A stretch of DNA of 64,000 nt, taken from positions 1,435,448-1,499,447 of the forward strand of contig SPIB01000001.1 of NCBI GenBank assembly GCA_004535785.1. Direction: 5' to 3'. This DNA comes from Gammaproteobacteria bacterium LSUCC0112 (GTDB lineage: Bacteria > Pseudomonadota > Gammaproteobacteria > Pseudomonadales > Pseudohongiellaceae). The notes beneath the pieces are model-generated. The model was not told where the DNA came from, did not search any database, and was given only the letters and a program-made list of their open reading frames with translations. This document shows, piece after piece, positions 27,102 to 37,584 of the stretch. Numbering within the stretch: position 1 is the stretch's first letter; each line of letters opens with the position of its first letter. A program made the position numbers and the translations under genes.

Positions 27102-28232
27102 TTATTCGAATACTTTTTTGCCCAAGCGTACAAATCCCGGTTTCACCGGGCGCACGGGGATGAGTTTGCCGCGGATATCGACCTCACAGCGGGTCAGCGC
27201 GGCATTTTGCGAACCAACCGGGATTCTAGCCAATGCAATGCCATGCTTCAATGTGGGCGAAAACGTTCCGCTGGTGATGACGCCATCTTTAATCGCGCCA
27301 TCAGCAAAGGTGCATTGCACACGCAGCCCTTCACGCAATACGCCGCGCTCTTCCATGACCAGTCCGGACAGGACGGGCAGTTCGCCGCGCTTGAAGGCCT
27401 CGCGCTGGTTTTCAAGCACACTGCGCCCGATAAAGTTACGATCCGCTGGTTCCCAGGCAATGGTCCAGCCCATGTTGGCAGACAGCGGCGACACGCTTTC
27501 GTCCATGTCGTGTCCGTACAGGTTCATACCCGCTTCCAGACGCAAGGTGTCACGAGCGCCTAGACCGATGGGCTTGACGCCCGCTGCCAGCAGCTCATCC
27601 CAGATGCCGGGTGCCTCGCTGTTGGGCAGCATGATCTCAACGCCGTTTTCGCCGGTGTAGCCGGTACGGGCAATAAACCAGCTGCCAAACTCGGCGCCGC
27701 TGAAGTTTTTTAAACTGCCTGTTTGAACCGCCTCGGCGGACGCCCCTTTGCTGTTCAGCAGATCCATCACAATATGCATGGCTGCAGGACCCTGCACGGC
27801 CAGGATGGCAAGGTCCTGGCGCTCGGTCAGTTCAACGTCATAACCGGCGGCTTGTTTGTTCATCCAGGCCAGGTCTTTTTCGCGTGTGCCACAGTTCACC
27901 ACCAGCCGGAATCCCCAGGCCATGCGATACGCAATCAGATCGTCAATGACGCCTGCCTGCTCGGTCAGCATGGCGGAGTAAAGCGCGTCACCCACTTCTT
28001 TCAGGCGAGCGACATCATTGGCGAGCAGGTAACGCAACCACGACTCCGCCTGGGTACCTTTGATATCCACAATAGTCATATGTGACACGTCAAATACACC
28101 GGCATGCTGGCGTACGGCGTGATGCTCGTTAATCAGGGAGTCGTACTGGATAGGCATATCCCAACCGCCAAAATCGACAAGACGGGCGCCGGCTTCGACG
28201 TGTTTATCAAACAATGCGGTGCGCATACCCAC
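27102..28232 (-). CDS. gcvT: Aminomethyltransferase, T-protein
   Basis: A 376-residue THF-dependent enzyme that releases ammonia and forms methylene-THF from aminomethyl-lipoyl-GcvH. Recognised by [15 protein letters not shown] near the N-terminus, DLIAYRM, and [20 protein letters not shown]. The GTG at 28232 has AGAGGA eight bases upstream and is favoured; an ATG two codons later is the alternative. The order gcvT-gcvH-gcvP is standard. I saw no glycine riboswitch in the short gap upstream; the signal peptidase gene lies 72 bases before it on the same strand and may share its transcript. Confidence 0.96.
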   Translation of the reverse strand: MGMRTALFDKHVEAGARLVDFGGWDMPIQYDSLINEHHAVRQHAGVFDVSHMTIVDIKGTQAESWLRYLLANDVARLKEVGDALYSAMLTEQAGVIDDLIAYRMAWGFRLVVNCGTREKDLAWMNKQAAGYDVELTERQDLAILAVQGPAAMHIVMDLLNSKGASAEAVQTGSLKNFSGAEFGSWFIARTGYTGENGVEIMLPNSEAPGIWDELLAAGVKPIGLGARDTLRLEAGMNLYGHDMDESVSPLSANMGWTIAWEPADRNFIGRSVLENQREAFKRGELPVLSGLVMEERGVLREGLRVQCTFADGAIKDGVITSGTFSPTLKHGIALARIPVGSQNAALTRCEVDIRGKLIPVRPVKPGFVRLGKKVFE

Positions 28233-28304
28233 TGGGTTAGTCCTCTGAACGAAAGGGCGCCATTTTACTGGCTACGGGTGGTTTTTAACAGGAAAGCGTG
28301 TGAC

Positions 28305-28964
28305 TTAGTCCAAATCGGCCAGAAAACGACCACTACGCGGTCGAAAGCTGTGTTCGCTATCCAGCGAAAACACCACGGAGCTGGAGCGGCCAACAATCTG
28401 ATCTCGCGGAATAAAGCTGTACAGACGGCTGTCAGCACTGTTATCGCGGTTATCGCCAAGGACAAAAAAGTGATTATCGGGCACTTGAGCCGGGCCATAA
28501 CTGCGTGTTGAGCGATTGCTTCGGCTCGGCGACAACATCGCTTGATAGGTGCTGTCAAACAAATGCTCTTCAATGGTCACGCCTTCCCGGGATTCTTCAA
28601 GCACTTCAAAATCCACCACTTTGTCATTCACCATCAACACATTATTGCGCATATAGACGGTGTCGCCCGGCAGGCCAATGATGCGTTTGACCAGGCGTTT
28701 GCCGGCCGCTGACGAATCGATGATCACGATGTCGCCGTGGTGTGGTTCACCGGTTGATATAACAGCAATATCCGTAAAAGGAATTTTAAGGTCGTAAGCC
28801 AGTTTGTTAACCCAGACTTTGTCGCCATCCAGCAGGGTCGGCTGCATGGAGCGACCAGAGATGGAATTCAGATCGGCAATAGCGCTCTTGAAGCACACGA
28901 TAGTCGCCAGAATCAGCAGGAATTTCCGGTTTTCGCGCCAGAAGGCGAGCAGGTAGTGTTTCAT
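28305..28964 (-). CDS. lepB: Signal peptidase I (LepB family)
   Basis: A 219-residue membrane protease that removes Sec signal peptides. The catalytic pair is Ser39 in ISGRSMQPTL and Lys93 in RLVKRIIGLPGD; box E is seen as VLGDNRDNSADSR. A single N-terminal membrane anchor (about 14-31) is present. The start at 28964 is chosen since the upstream extension has no family similarity and overlaps the dedA region in an unlikely way. It is shorter than E. coli LepB, so a second, main signal peptidase may exist elsewhere. An S26 family role in a specialised pathway is possible. Confidence 0.9.
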   Translation of the reverse strand: MKHYLLAFWRENRKFLLILATIVCFKSAIADLNSISGRSMQPTLLDGDKVWVNKLAYDLKIPFTDIAVISTGEPHHGDIVIIDSSAAGKRLVKRIIGLPGDTVYMRNNVLMVNDKVVDFEVLEESREGVTIEEHLFDSTYQAMLSPSRSNRSTRSYGPAQVPDNHFFVLGDNRDNSADSRLYSFIPRDQIVGRSSSVVFSLDSEHSFRPRSGRFLADLD

Positions 28965-29041
28965 TGCTGATCTTTCTCGTTGAACTATCAAGAGAGCGGA
29001 CATAATTGACCACCCAACATTACGACATTGACTCAAACCGG

Positions 29042-29506
29042 TCAATCCAGCGTTTGGCCAATCGCTGTGGAGCCAAGCGCAGTTAACAAACAAAGCGCAA
29101 GCGCCCAACTGGCACACGCTACAACGTCCAGAATGACATACTTTCTTCTACCGAAACCAGAGACACCAAGCAGTGCCGGGACGAGGCTGCGTATTGCAGG
29201 GATAAAGCGACCAATAAATATTGCAAAACTGCCGTGTTTGCGCACAAGTTCTTCACCGCGAGTCAATTGTTTTGTATATCGTTGCGCGAGACGCGTATGA
29301 TGAAACCTCGGCCCTGCGCGTGTACCAACCCAGAAACCTGCCTGATCGCCAAGTAATGCCCCCGCAAAAGCCAGCATGCCAATTTGATAAAAACCAAGGA
29401 TGTCGTTGTTGAATAGCAGTGTTGTTGCAATCAATAAAAACGCTCCTGACACGAAAATACCAATGCCAATGCATGATTCGGCAAACGCGAGTCCCGACAC
29501 GATCAT
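29042..29506 (-). CDS. DedA family membrane protein, N-terminus uncertain
   Basis: A DedA/SNARE-associated family membrane protein (probable lipid flippase-like or transporter family), with the FAESCIGIGIFVSG segment, the LGDQAGFWVGTRAG motif, the FIGRFIPAIRSLVPALLG motif with its conserved Arg, and three to four hydrophobic segments. The first usable ATG at 29506 has no ribosome site and cuts off the usual N-terminal helix. The frame stays open upstream for about 35 codons (ending in an ETLFSEWLYTNRHLAP stretch that fits the family) but has no ATG, GTG or TTG. Either a rare start codon is used or the 5' end is damaged. Confidence 0.78.
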   Translation of the reverse strand: MIVSGLAFAESCIGIGIFVSGAFLLIATTLLFNNDILGFYQIGMLAFAGALLGDQAGFWVGTRAGPRFHHTRLAQRYTKQLTRGEELVRKHGSFAIFIGRFIPAIRSLVPALLGVSGFGRRKYVILDVVACASWALALCLLTALGSTAIGQTLD

Positions 29507-29767
29507 GGGAGCAAGGTGCCGGTTGGTATATAACCATTCAGAAAATAACGTTTCTATGATGGTGTACTCATGCTCGATGCAAGCGGTCAGTGTATCTGGT
29601 TCAGGACAGTCTTTTTACGCCACATGACCTTTGCTGGATCTGCATTTGCTGGGGCAACGTCCAAAAAGTCGAATTGACAAGGTCGGTTTTTGAGTGAATC
29701 ATACTGTACAAGTATCCAGATGTCTGTGTGTCAGTATTGCCGCATCAACATCAAGCAGGTAACTCAA

Positions 29768-32700
29768 ATGTCCTTATCCGCCTTCCACCCCGCAAGCCGA
29801 GCCTGGTTTGAATCCACGCTGGGCCAACCCACCCCCGCGCAGGCGGAGGCGTGGCCATTTATCAAGGCTGGACGGCACACACTCATTGCTGCACCCACGG
29901 GCAGTGGAAAGACTCTGGCTGCGTTTTACGCTGCAATTGATGATTTGGTCTGGCAGGCGCAAAAAACAGAATTACCGGCCGTTACCCGCATTCTGTATAT
30001 CTCTCCACTCAAGGCACTCAGCAATGACATAGAGCGCAATCTGCAAGTGCCGTTGGCGGGCATAGAGGATGAACTGTTTTTGCAGGGCGCACACCCGGCC
30101 GGCATCCGTGTGGCGGTGCGCTCGGGTGATACACCTCAGGCCGAGCGGCAGAAGATGTTAAAAAAACCACCTCATATTCTGGTGACCACACCGGAGTCGG
30201 TGTATTTGCTGCTGACCAGTGTGCATGGGCGTAATATGTTGCGCGGTGTTACCACAGTGATCATCGACGAAATTCACGCCATGCTGGGGGATAAGCGCGG
30301 CTCCCATTTGTCCTTGTCGCTTGAACGATTACAGGCGCTGACGGGCAAGTCTTTACAGCGCATTGGCTTGTCCGCGACACAGAAACCCATTGAGATGGTG
30401 GCAAACTATCTGACCGGCAATCATCCCGGATCAGACTGTGTGATCGTCGACAGCGGATATAACCGCAAGCGCGATATTCGTATTGAAGTGCCTTCCTCAC
30501 CGTTGTCGGCGTTGATGAGCAACGAGGTCTGGGGCGAGTTATATGAGCGACTAATCGAGTTGATCAAGCAACATCAGACTACGCTGGTGTTTGTGAACAC
30601 CCGACGTTTGTCAGAGCGCTTGGCCATGGCTCTGTCTGAGCGTCTGGGTGCCGACAGTCTGTTTGGTGACGCCGGTGCCAGTCTGGTGAGTTCCCATCAT
30701 GGCAGTATGAGCAAGGAGCGTCGTCACAAAGCCGAGCAGCAGTTAAAAGCCGGCAAATTAAAAGTGCTGGTGGCGACGGCGTCCATGGAGTTGGGTATCG
30801 ATATCGGCGCCGTGGAGCTGGTGGTGCAGTTTGCGTCGCCCAACAGTATCGCGACCTTTCTGCAGCGCGTTGGTCGTAGTGGACACTCGGTGGGTGGCAC
30901 CCCCAAAGGGATTCTGTTTCCACTGACCCGCGATGATCTGGTGGAGTGTGTGGCACTGGTGGACGGCATACACCGAGGCGAGCTCGATAAAATTCTGATG
31001 CCCGAGCAACCGCTGGATATTTTGTCACAACAGATTGTTGCGGAGCTGGCGGCACGACAGGACGAAGATCCCTCGCCGCAGTCCATGGATGAGCTGTTTG
31101 CCCTGATGACACGTGCCTGGCCGTATCGCCATCTTGAGCGTTCAGTGTTTGACGAATTGGTGCTGATGTTGGCAGACGGTTATTCCACACGTTTGGGGCG
31201 CCGTGGCGCCTGGCTGCACCTTGATCGCATCAATCAGCGGGTCAGCGCCCGACGCGGCGCGCGCCTGACAGCGCTAACCAATGGCGGTGCCATTCCGGAC
31301 ATGTTTGATTATCAGGTAGTGCTGGATCCCGATGACATTGTGGTCGGCAATCTTAATGAAGATTTTGCACTGGAAACCCTGCCGGGCGATATTTTTACGC
31401 TGGGCACTCACAGCTGGCAAATGATGAAAGTGGATGGGCTCAAGGTGCGGGTGCGTGATGCACACGGGCAGAAACCCTCCGTACCCTTCTGGATTGGTGA
31501 AGGACCGGGCAGGACGGCAGAACTGTCGTTGTCGGTGTCGCGGCTGCGCTCGACAGTAGATGAATATCTGTTAAGTGACGGGCCGGACAGTGCGGTGTTG
31601 TGGCTGACTGGCGACCTGGGTCTGCCCCGTTCTGCAGCGCAGCAGTTGGTGGATTATCTGCATGCCGGGCGCAAAGCACTGCAGGTCATGCCCACACAAA
31701 ACACCATTGTGATGGAGCGCTTTTTTGACGAAGTCGGCGACATGCACGTGGTGATTCATGCGCCGTTTGGCAGCCGTCTGAACAAGGCTTGGGGACTGGC
31801 GCTCCGCAAGCGTTTCTGCCGCACCTTCAATTTTGAATTGCAGGCCGCTGCCAACGAAGACAGCATTGTGATTTCGCTGGGATCCGTACACAGTTTTCCA
31901 TTGGAAGAAGTGTTCAATTATCTTCACAGCAACTCGGTTACCGATGTGCTGACACAAGCGTTGCTGGATGCGCCGATGTTTGAGGTGCGCTGGCGCTGGA
32001 ATGCCACCCGTTCGCTGGCCATTCAGCGCAACCGTGCCGGCAAACGTGTGCCGCCGCAGTTTCAGCGTATGGATGCTGAAGATCTGGTGGCGCAGGTGTT
32101 CCCCGATCAGTTGGCGTGTCAGGAAAACATTACGGGCAAGCGTGATATTCCTTTCCATCCTTTGGTGCAGCAGACCATCCATGATTGTCTGACGGAAGCG
32201 ATGGATATTGAAGGTCTGCTGGATTTGCTGCGCAGGTTTGAAGCCAAAGAGTTGACATTGATTGCGCTGGATCTACGTGAGCCATCACCGTTTGCGCAGG
32301 AAATTATCAATGCACGACCTTACGCGTTTCTGGATGATGCGCCGTTCGAAGAGCGTCGCACCAATGCCATTAAAAATCGCAGTTGGGTTGATCCGGCTGA
32401 AACCGATGCCTATAGCCGACTGGATGAGCGTGCGATCGCGCGTGTGCGTGATGAAGCTTGGCCACTGATGCGTGATGCTGAGGAATTGCATGACGGTTTG
32501 TATTGCGCAGGTTTTATGACTGAGACGGAGTTGTCGTCTGCTACACTGCAGCGCCTTTTTGAGAGTCTGCATCAGCAAGGCCGTGTATGCAGAGTGCTCG
32601 CAACTGAGCTGACACCTGCTGTGTTGCTGACCGCAGAAATGCTGCCGGCCTGGCGCACTGTGTTCCCAACTGCCCAATGTGAGCGCGAGCCGCTATTGCC

Positions 32701-34279
32701 TGCAAAAATGCTGCAGGCGATTGACGCCGATGCTGCCGTCCAAACGTTTGTGCGGCGTCGCCTGGACGTGTCCGGTCCTGTCACAGCGCAGCAACTGGCT
32801 GAAAAAAGCGGCTTGTCAGTTAAAAAGATTGACATGGCACTGCTGATGCTGGAGCGCGAAGGGTTTGTATTCCGCGGCCGGTTTACGCAAGCGATTGTGG
32901 CGCGTACTGACGAGGCATCGCTGGAATGGTGTGAGCGACGACTGTTGCAGCGTATTCACCGTTACACGCTGGATGCGCATCGCGAGTCCATCAAACCGGT
33001 TTCCCTGCAGGCTTACACACTGTATTTGTTTGAGCTGCATGAGTTACGCACTCAAACCATCAAACCGAAACCGGTGCCTTTACCGTCTGGCCCGGAAGCG
33101 CAAGCCTTGCTGCAACGAACTCTGGAAAGGCTGGATGGCATGTCAGCGCCGGCAGCAGCCTGGGAAGGCGACATTTTGCCCGCCCGCTTGAGTTTTTATG
33201 ATCCGTCATGGCTGGATCTGCTGTGTGTCAGTGGGCGTCTGGGTTGGGGGCGCTTAACTAGCCCTGCGCAGATAACGGCGGTGCGCGCAGCGGTTAAACG
33301 CAGCGGCGGCCCGATAAAGACCACACCCATTACCCTTGCGTCGCGCATGAACATGGATGTCTGGCAGCAGTTGGCGGCACCGGCGCAGAATGTTGCGCCG
33401 GAGTTGTCTGCCAATGCCGCGTGTGTGTTTAATGATCTCAAAACGCGCGGTGCGAGCTTTTTTAATGAGATACGGCAGCGCACGGGTTTGTTGCCGGCCC
33501 AGTTGGAACAGGCGCTGTCTGAACTGGTTGCCAGCGGATTGCTCACCAGTGACGGCTTTACCGGATTGCGCGCATTGCTGACACCGGATGCGCGCAAGCC
33601 TTCGTTACGATCCAGTGCCTCAGGTTCAGATGCAAGCCCGGCACGGCAGCGTACCCGTCGTACCGGCTACAGTGTCGAGGAGGCTGGCCGTTGGTCATTG
33701 CTTTACAAGCCTGTCGCGGCGGATCTTGACGAGCAAGCGCTTGAGACTTTGGTCTCGGTGTATGTTCAGCGCTGGGGAGTGATCAGTCGTCAGATTGTCG
33801 CGCGTGAAAGTATTGCGCCCGCCTGGCGGGATCTGCTGCCAGTGCTGCGCCGTCAGGAGCTGCGTGGCAATCTGCGCGGTGGCCGTTTTATCGACGGACT
33901 GGGTGGTGAACAGTTTACGTTGCCGGAAAATGTCGCACCGTTACGGGAGGCTGCAAAAAAGCTGAGCGAGCGCAAGGCACATCTTGAACGCGGCGGCATC
34001 AGTGAAATGGAAAAATTCAGCAAGGATTTTAGTGAGGCGATCTATTGCAGTCTGTCGGCCGTGGATCCGGTCAACAACCTGCCGCTGTTTCTGCCAGATG
34101 TCAAACTAGCCAAAACCACGCGCAACCGATTGTTGTACAAGGATGGTGTGCCGATCGCGCTGCTGGACAATGAGCAGGTCAGGTTCTTACGCGAGGTGCC
34201 TGCCGAGTTCCAGTGGGCGTTGGCGCAGCTTCTCAGACGGCATGAGGTTAATCCGCGCTTGCGCAGTTATCTGGCTTAG
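29768..34279 (+). CDS. lhr: Long Lhr-type DEAD/DEAH helicase
   Basis: A 1,503-residue ATP-dependent helicase of the bacterial Lhr family, linked to DNA repair. The N-terminal Lhr core includes PTPAQAEAWP, Walker A APTGSGKT, the DEIH box (IDEIHAML), and motif VI FLQRVGRSGHS, followed by winged-helix and Lhr-specific domains. The extra C-terminal half of roughly 650 residues corresponds to the Lhr-CTD found in E. coli Lhr (1,538 residues) and contains helix-turn-helix-like stretches such as VTAQQLAEKSGLSVKKID. ATG at 29768 is used because AGG stands shortly before it and homology starts there. Monocistronic in appearance. Confidence 0.95.
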   Translation: MSLSAFHPASRAWFESTLGQPTPAQAEAWPFIKAGRHTLIAAPTGSGKTLAAFYAAIDDLVWQAQKTELPAVTRILYISPLKALSNDIERNLQVPLAGIEDELFLQGAHPAGIRVAVRSGDTPQAERQKMLKKPPHILVTTPESVYLLLTSVHGRNMLRGVTTVIIDEIHAMLGDKRGSHLSLSLERLQALTGKSLQRIGLSATQKPIEMVANYLTGNHPGSDCVIVDSGYNRKRDIRIEVPSSPLSALMSNEVWGELYERLIELIKQHQTTLVFVNTRRLSERLAMALSERLGADSLFGDAGASLVSSHHGSMSKERRHKAEQQLKAGKLKVLVATASMELGIDIGAVELVVQFASPNSIATFLQRVGRSGHSVGGTPKGILFPLTRDDLVECVALVDGIHRGELDKILMPEQPLDILSQQIVAELAARQDEDPSPQSMDELFALMTRAWPYRHLERSVFDELVLMLADGYSTRLGRRGAWLHLDRINQRVSARRGARLTALTNGGAIPDMFDYQVVLDPDDIVVGNLNEDFALETLPGDIFTLGTHSWQMMKVDGLKVRVRDAHGQKPSVPFWIGEGPGRTAELSLSVSRLRSTVDEYLLSDGPDSAVLWLTGDLGLPRSAAQQLVDYLHAGRKALQVMPTQNTIVMERFFDEVGDMHVVIHAPFGSRLNKAWGLALRKRFCRTFNFELQAAANEDSIVISLGSVHSFPLEEVFNYLHSNSVTDVLTQALLDAPMFEVRWRWNATRSLAIQRNRAGKRVPPQFQRMDAEDLVAQVFPDQLACQENITGKRDIPFHPLVQQTIHDCLTEAMDIEGLLDLLRRFEAKELTLIALDLREPSPFAQEIINARPYAFLDDAPFEERRTNAIKNRSWVDPAETDAYSRLDERAIARVRDEAWPLMRDAEELHDGLYCAGFMTETELSSATLQRLFESLHQQGRVCRVLATELTPAVLLTAEMLPAWRTVFPTAQCEREPLLPAKMLQAIDADAAVQTFVRRRLDVSGPVTAQQLAEKSGLSVKKIDMALLMLEREGFVFRGRFTQAIVARTDEASLEWCERRLLQRIHRYTLDAHRESIKPVSLQAYTLYLFELHELRTQTIKPKPVPLPSGPEAQALLQRTLERLDGMSAPAAAWEGDILPARLSFYDPSWLDLLCVSGRLGWGRLTSPAQITAVRAAVKRSGGPIKTTPITLASRMNMDVWQQLAAPAQNVAPELSANAACVFNDLKTRGASFFNEIRQRTGLLPAQLEQALSELVASGLLTSDGFTGLRALLTPDARKPSLRSSASGSDASPARQRTRRTGYSVEEAGRWSLLYKPVAADLDEQALETLVSVYVQRWGVISRQIVARESIAPAWRDLLPVLRRQELRGNLRGGRFIDGLGGEQFTLPENVAPLREAAKKLSERKAHLERGGISEMEKFSKDFSEAIYCSLSAVDPVNNLPLFLPDVKLAKTTRNRLLYKDGVPIALLDNEQVRFLREVPAEFQWALAQLLRRHEVNPRLRSYLA

Positions 34280-34397
34280 CAGCCTGTTAGATTTTGTATA
34301 GCAGTTTTGTTAAAACCAGACGCAGTTCAGTCCCGACTAGCAGCTGTGTTACGCTCCGGATATCAATGTGATAGCCCATCCCCCGGAGTTCAGGTTC

Positions 34398-36866
34398 ATG
34401 ACAACAACCTCTGTTGCGCCCCGATGTTTAGCGCGTTTGTTCATCGCGCTGGCCTTTATTGTGCTGAGTAGTCAGTTCTCAGCTAAATCCTATGCACAGC
34501 CATCCAGCTGGGAAGACCTCATCAGGGGTGCTGAGCATCAGTCAGGTTATTTCGATTTTTACTACAAACCCGCGACCGGTCAGCTGCTGTTGAAAGTGGA
34601 GCGCTGGAATGAGGATTTTTTGTATGCCAACGCGTTGTCCACGGGCATTGGCTCCAATGACATCGGGCTGGATCGCGGACAGGTTGACAGCAGCCGGGTC
34701 GTGCGGTTTGAAAGGCACGGCAACAAGGTGTTTTTAAAGCATATCAATTTGGCCTTTCGCGCCGACTCAGATAGTGCAGCAGAGCGTTTGTCGGTGCAGG
34801 AAGCCTTTGCTGAATCCATTCTTGCCGGTTTTATGGTATTGGCCAGCGATGGTGAGTCTGTGTTGATTGATATGACAGACTTCTTGCTCACCGATGCGCA
34901 TGGGGTGTCGGCAACCTTGGCAGGCAGTCAGCAAGGCAATTACAGCGTTGATAAACAGCGTTCAGCCATTTACATGGACAGGACGCGCAACTTTCCCTTG
35001 AACACAGAATTTGAAGCTCAGTTGACCTTCACCGGCAATCAGCCCGGCAGCCTGGTGCGCTCGGTGACACCCACACCAGAAAGTATCACCGTGCGTCAGC
35101 ACCACTCCTTTGTGCAATTGCCTGAGCCGGGTTATCAGGCGCGCGCGTTTCATCCGGAGTCCGGATTCTGGTCGCGTGGTTTTATGGATTTTGCGGCGCC
35201 CATCAATGTGGATATGAATCGTCGATATATCTCCCGTCACCGACTTGAAAAGAGGGATCCCACCGCGGCGCGCAGCGAAGCTGTTGAACCGATTATTTAT
35301 TATCTGGATGCGGGCGTGCCGGAACCGGTGCGCAGTGCTCTGCTGGATGGTGCGCGCTGGTGGAATGCCGCGTTTGAGGCGATTGGATTTGAAAATGCCT
35401 TTCAGGTTGAAATTCTGCCCGACGATGTTGACCCCATGGATATTCGCTACAACGTGATTCAGTGGGTGCATCGCTCGACACGAGGTTGGTCCTATGGCTC
35501 CAGCGTGATTGATCCGCGTACCGGTGAAATTATCAAAGGCAAAGTGACGTTGGGTTCCTTGCGTGTCAGACAGGATTATCGGATTGCACAATCCTTGATA
35601 GGCCTTGCCACAGAAGGCTCCGATCAGGCAATTCAGGAACTGGCGCTGTCACGCATTCGCCAGTTGTCGGCGCATGAAGTCGGGCACACCCTTGGTATTG
35701 CCCACAATTTTGCCGCCAGTGTTAACAACCGTGCATCGGTGATGGATTATCCGCATCCCTCGTTGGAGATCAGTGATCAGGGGGTGCTGGATGCACTGAA
35801 TGCCTACGATATCGGACTGGGGCAGTGGGACTTCCAGACCATCAAATACGGCTACAGCCAGTTTGCTGATGCCACTGCAGAAGCCGCAGGATTGGCGGCC
35901 ATTCTGCAAGAGAACAAAGATGCAGGCCTGTACTACATCACTGACTTGGACACCAACGCGGAGGGTGGTGCCCATCCGCTGTCGCATGTGTGGGATAACG
36001 GTGCCGATCCGGTAGAAGAGTTGCAGCGCCTGCTCGACGTGCGTGCCGACGCGCTGCAACGGTTTGGTTCCGATAACCTGCGTGTGGGGCAACCTTATGC
36101 CGAGCTGGAAGAGATTCTGGTGCCCTTGTATTTGTTACACCGTTATCAGGTGTCCGCCGTGCATCGCCTGGTGGGAGGCACCTACTATGAGTATTCAGTC
36201 TTCGACGGTAATGCCCCACAGTCGCCGCTGATTGTACCCGTCGATACAGCCAGCCAGCTCCGTGCGTTGGATGCCTTGTTGCTGACACTCAGCCCGGACC
36301 AGCTCGCGCTGTCCCCGGAAATTCTGTCGGTAATCCCACCCAAACCGCCGGGGTATGGTCGCAACCGCGAGAGTTTTCCGTTACGTACCTCGATAGGGGT
36401 AGACTTCGCCACCATTGCAGAAACAGCGGCAGATCACACCGTTGCCGGGATTCTGCAAGCCGAACGGCTGACGCGTATCAATAACCTGAATATGCTGGAC
36501 AGTTCACTGCCATCTGTCGAGCTGGTGTTGTCCCGGCTGCTGGAGCAGACGTTTTATGCGCCGCGTCAATCTGCTCAGCTGGGGAGTGTGCAACGTGCGG
36601 TGAATAATGTTGTGTTGTTCCGACTGATGTCTGTGCTGCAGTCTGATCGTGTGGATAATCAGGTCAAAGCCATGATCAATCTTTCACTGGTCAATCTCGA
36701 TGAACAGCTGGATGATTGGCTGGATGAGGAAGACTTGGTATCCGACAGTGCATGGCTGGCTCACTACCAGATGGCTCGTGATGAAATTGAAAATCGTCTG
36801 GAGCGTGGTGCGGAAAACAGCTTATTGAGTGCGCCGTTGCCGATGCCGCCGGGTGCGCCCATTTAA
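34398..36866 (+). CDS. Exported zinc-dependent metalloprotease (DUF4953/DUF5117/DUF5118 family)
   Basis: An 822-residue exported protein: signal peptide to about residue 33 (cut after SYAQ), a DUF5118-like N-terminal piece, a DUF5117 region, and a catalytic domain with the extended metzincin-type motif HEVGHTLGIAH at residues 426-436 (His426, Glu427, His430, His436) and a downstream Met-turn SVMDYPHP. All catalytic residues are present. Substrates of this family are unknown. The ATG at 34398 starts the signal peptide; the GTG at 34368 is a poorer alternative. It is followed after 34 bases by an FAH-family gene. Confidence 0.9.
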   Translation: MTTTSVAPRCLARLFIALAFIVLSSQFSAKSYAQPSSWEDLIRGAEHQSGYFDFYYKPATGQLLLKVERWNEDFLYANALSTGIGSNDIGLDRGQVDSSRVVRFERHGNKVFLKHINLAFRADSDSAAERLSVQEAFAESILAGFMVLASDGESVLIDMTDFLLTDAHGVSATLAGSQQGNYSVDKQRSAIYMDRTRNFPLNTEFEAQLTFTGNQPGSLVRSVTPTPESITVRQHHSFVQLPEPGYQARAFHPESGFWSRGFMDFAAPINVDMNRRYISRHRLEKRDPTAARSEAVEPIIYYLDAGVPEPVRSALLDGARWWNAAFEAIGFENAFQVEILPDDVDPMDIRYNVIQWVHRSTRGWSYGSSVIDPRTGEIIKGKVTLGSLRVRQDYRIAQSLIGLATEGSDQAIQELALSRIRQLSAHEVGHTLGIAHNFAASVNNRASVMDYPHPSLEISDQGVLDALNAYDIGLGQWDFQTIKYGYSQFADATAEAAGLAAILQENKDAGLYYITDLDTNAEGGAHPLSHVWDNGADPVEELQRLLDVRADALQRFGSDNLRVGQPYAELEEILVPLYLLHRYQVSAVHRLVGGTYYEYSVFDGNAPQSPLIVPVDTASQLRALDALLLTLSPDQLALSPEILSVIPPKPPGYGRNRESFPLRTSIGVDFATIAETAADHTVAGILQAERLTRINNLNMLDSSLPSVELVLSRLLEQTFYAPRQSAQLGSVQRAVNNVVLFRLMSVLQSDRVDNQVKAMINLSLVNLDEQLDDWLDEEDLVSDSAWLAHYQMARDEIENRLERGAENSLLSAPLPMPPGAPI

Positions 36867-36900
36867 ATTTAAAAAATACTATCGTCAGGAAAATAACAGC

Positions 36901-37584
36901 GTGAACACTATTTTTGAATTAAAACAAGTCACTTTACCGGTACAGGGTACAGATGCGCAGTTCCCGGTCAATCGTGTGTATTGTGTTGGGCGCAACTATG
37001 CCGAGCACGCCAAAGAAATGGGCGCGGATCCTTCGCGTGAAGCACCGTTCTTTTTTGGAAAACCTGCTGATGCGGTGTTTATGCCCGATGGCAAAGTACC
37101 ATACCCCACACGCACCAAAGATTTGCATCATGAGGTCGAATTGGTGGTGGCGTTGCACAAAGGCGGTACATCATTAACGCTAGAGCAGGCGCGCGACGCA
37201 GTGTTTGCTTATGGTGTCGGTATTGATTTTACCCGCCGCGATTTGCAGGCAGATGCCAAGAAGCAAGGTCGTCCTTGGGATACCGCCAAAGGTTTTGATT
37301 TTTCAGGTCCGGTGTCTGCATTGGTTCCACTCAGTCAAACCGGATGGTTGGATAAAGGTGCCATCACACTTTCATTAAATGGACAACCAAAGCAACGCGG
37401 AGATCTGTCTGATCTGATCTGGAAAGTCGATGAAATTATTGCGGAGCTTTCTACCTACTATACGTTAAAAGCCGGTGACGTAATTTTTACCGGGACTCCC
37501 GCGGGTGTTGGTGCTGCCAATCAAGGTGATCAGGTGGATGCGGCTATCGAAGGCGTGGGCAGGCTGGTGTTTACGATGGTGTAA
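36901..37584 (+). CDS. Fumarylacetoacetate hydrolase family protein
   Basis: A 227-residue FAH-domain enzyme cleaving or decarboxylating diketo acids, similar in size to bacterial acylpyruvases. Motifs include VYCVGRNYAEHAKEMG, FFFGKPADAVF, HHEVELVVAL (with the metal-binding Glu residues), GVGIDFTRRDLQ, and ITLSLNGQPKQRGD. The GTG at 36901 preceded by AGGA is used; the longer frame begins inside the metalloprotease gene. Its 3' end overlaps the convergent ruvX gene by 14 bases. Confidence 0.92.
   Translation: MNTIFELKQVTLPVQGTDAQFPVNRVYCVGRNYAEHAKEMGADPSREAPFFFGKPADAVFMPDGKVPYPTRTKDLHHEVELVVALHKGGTSLTLEQARDAVFAYGVGIDFTRRDLQADAKKQGRPWDTAKGFDFSGPVSALVPLSQTGWLDKGAITLSLNGQPKQRGDLSDLIWKVDEIIAELSTYYTLKAGDVIFTGTPAGVGAANQGDQVDAAIEGVGRLVFTMV

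Noticed and set aside
28232..28305. Glycine riboswitch before gcvT
   Set aside because: The 72-base gap is too short for the aptamer and shows none of its conserved features.
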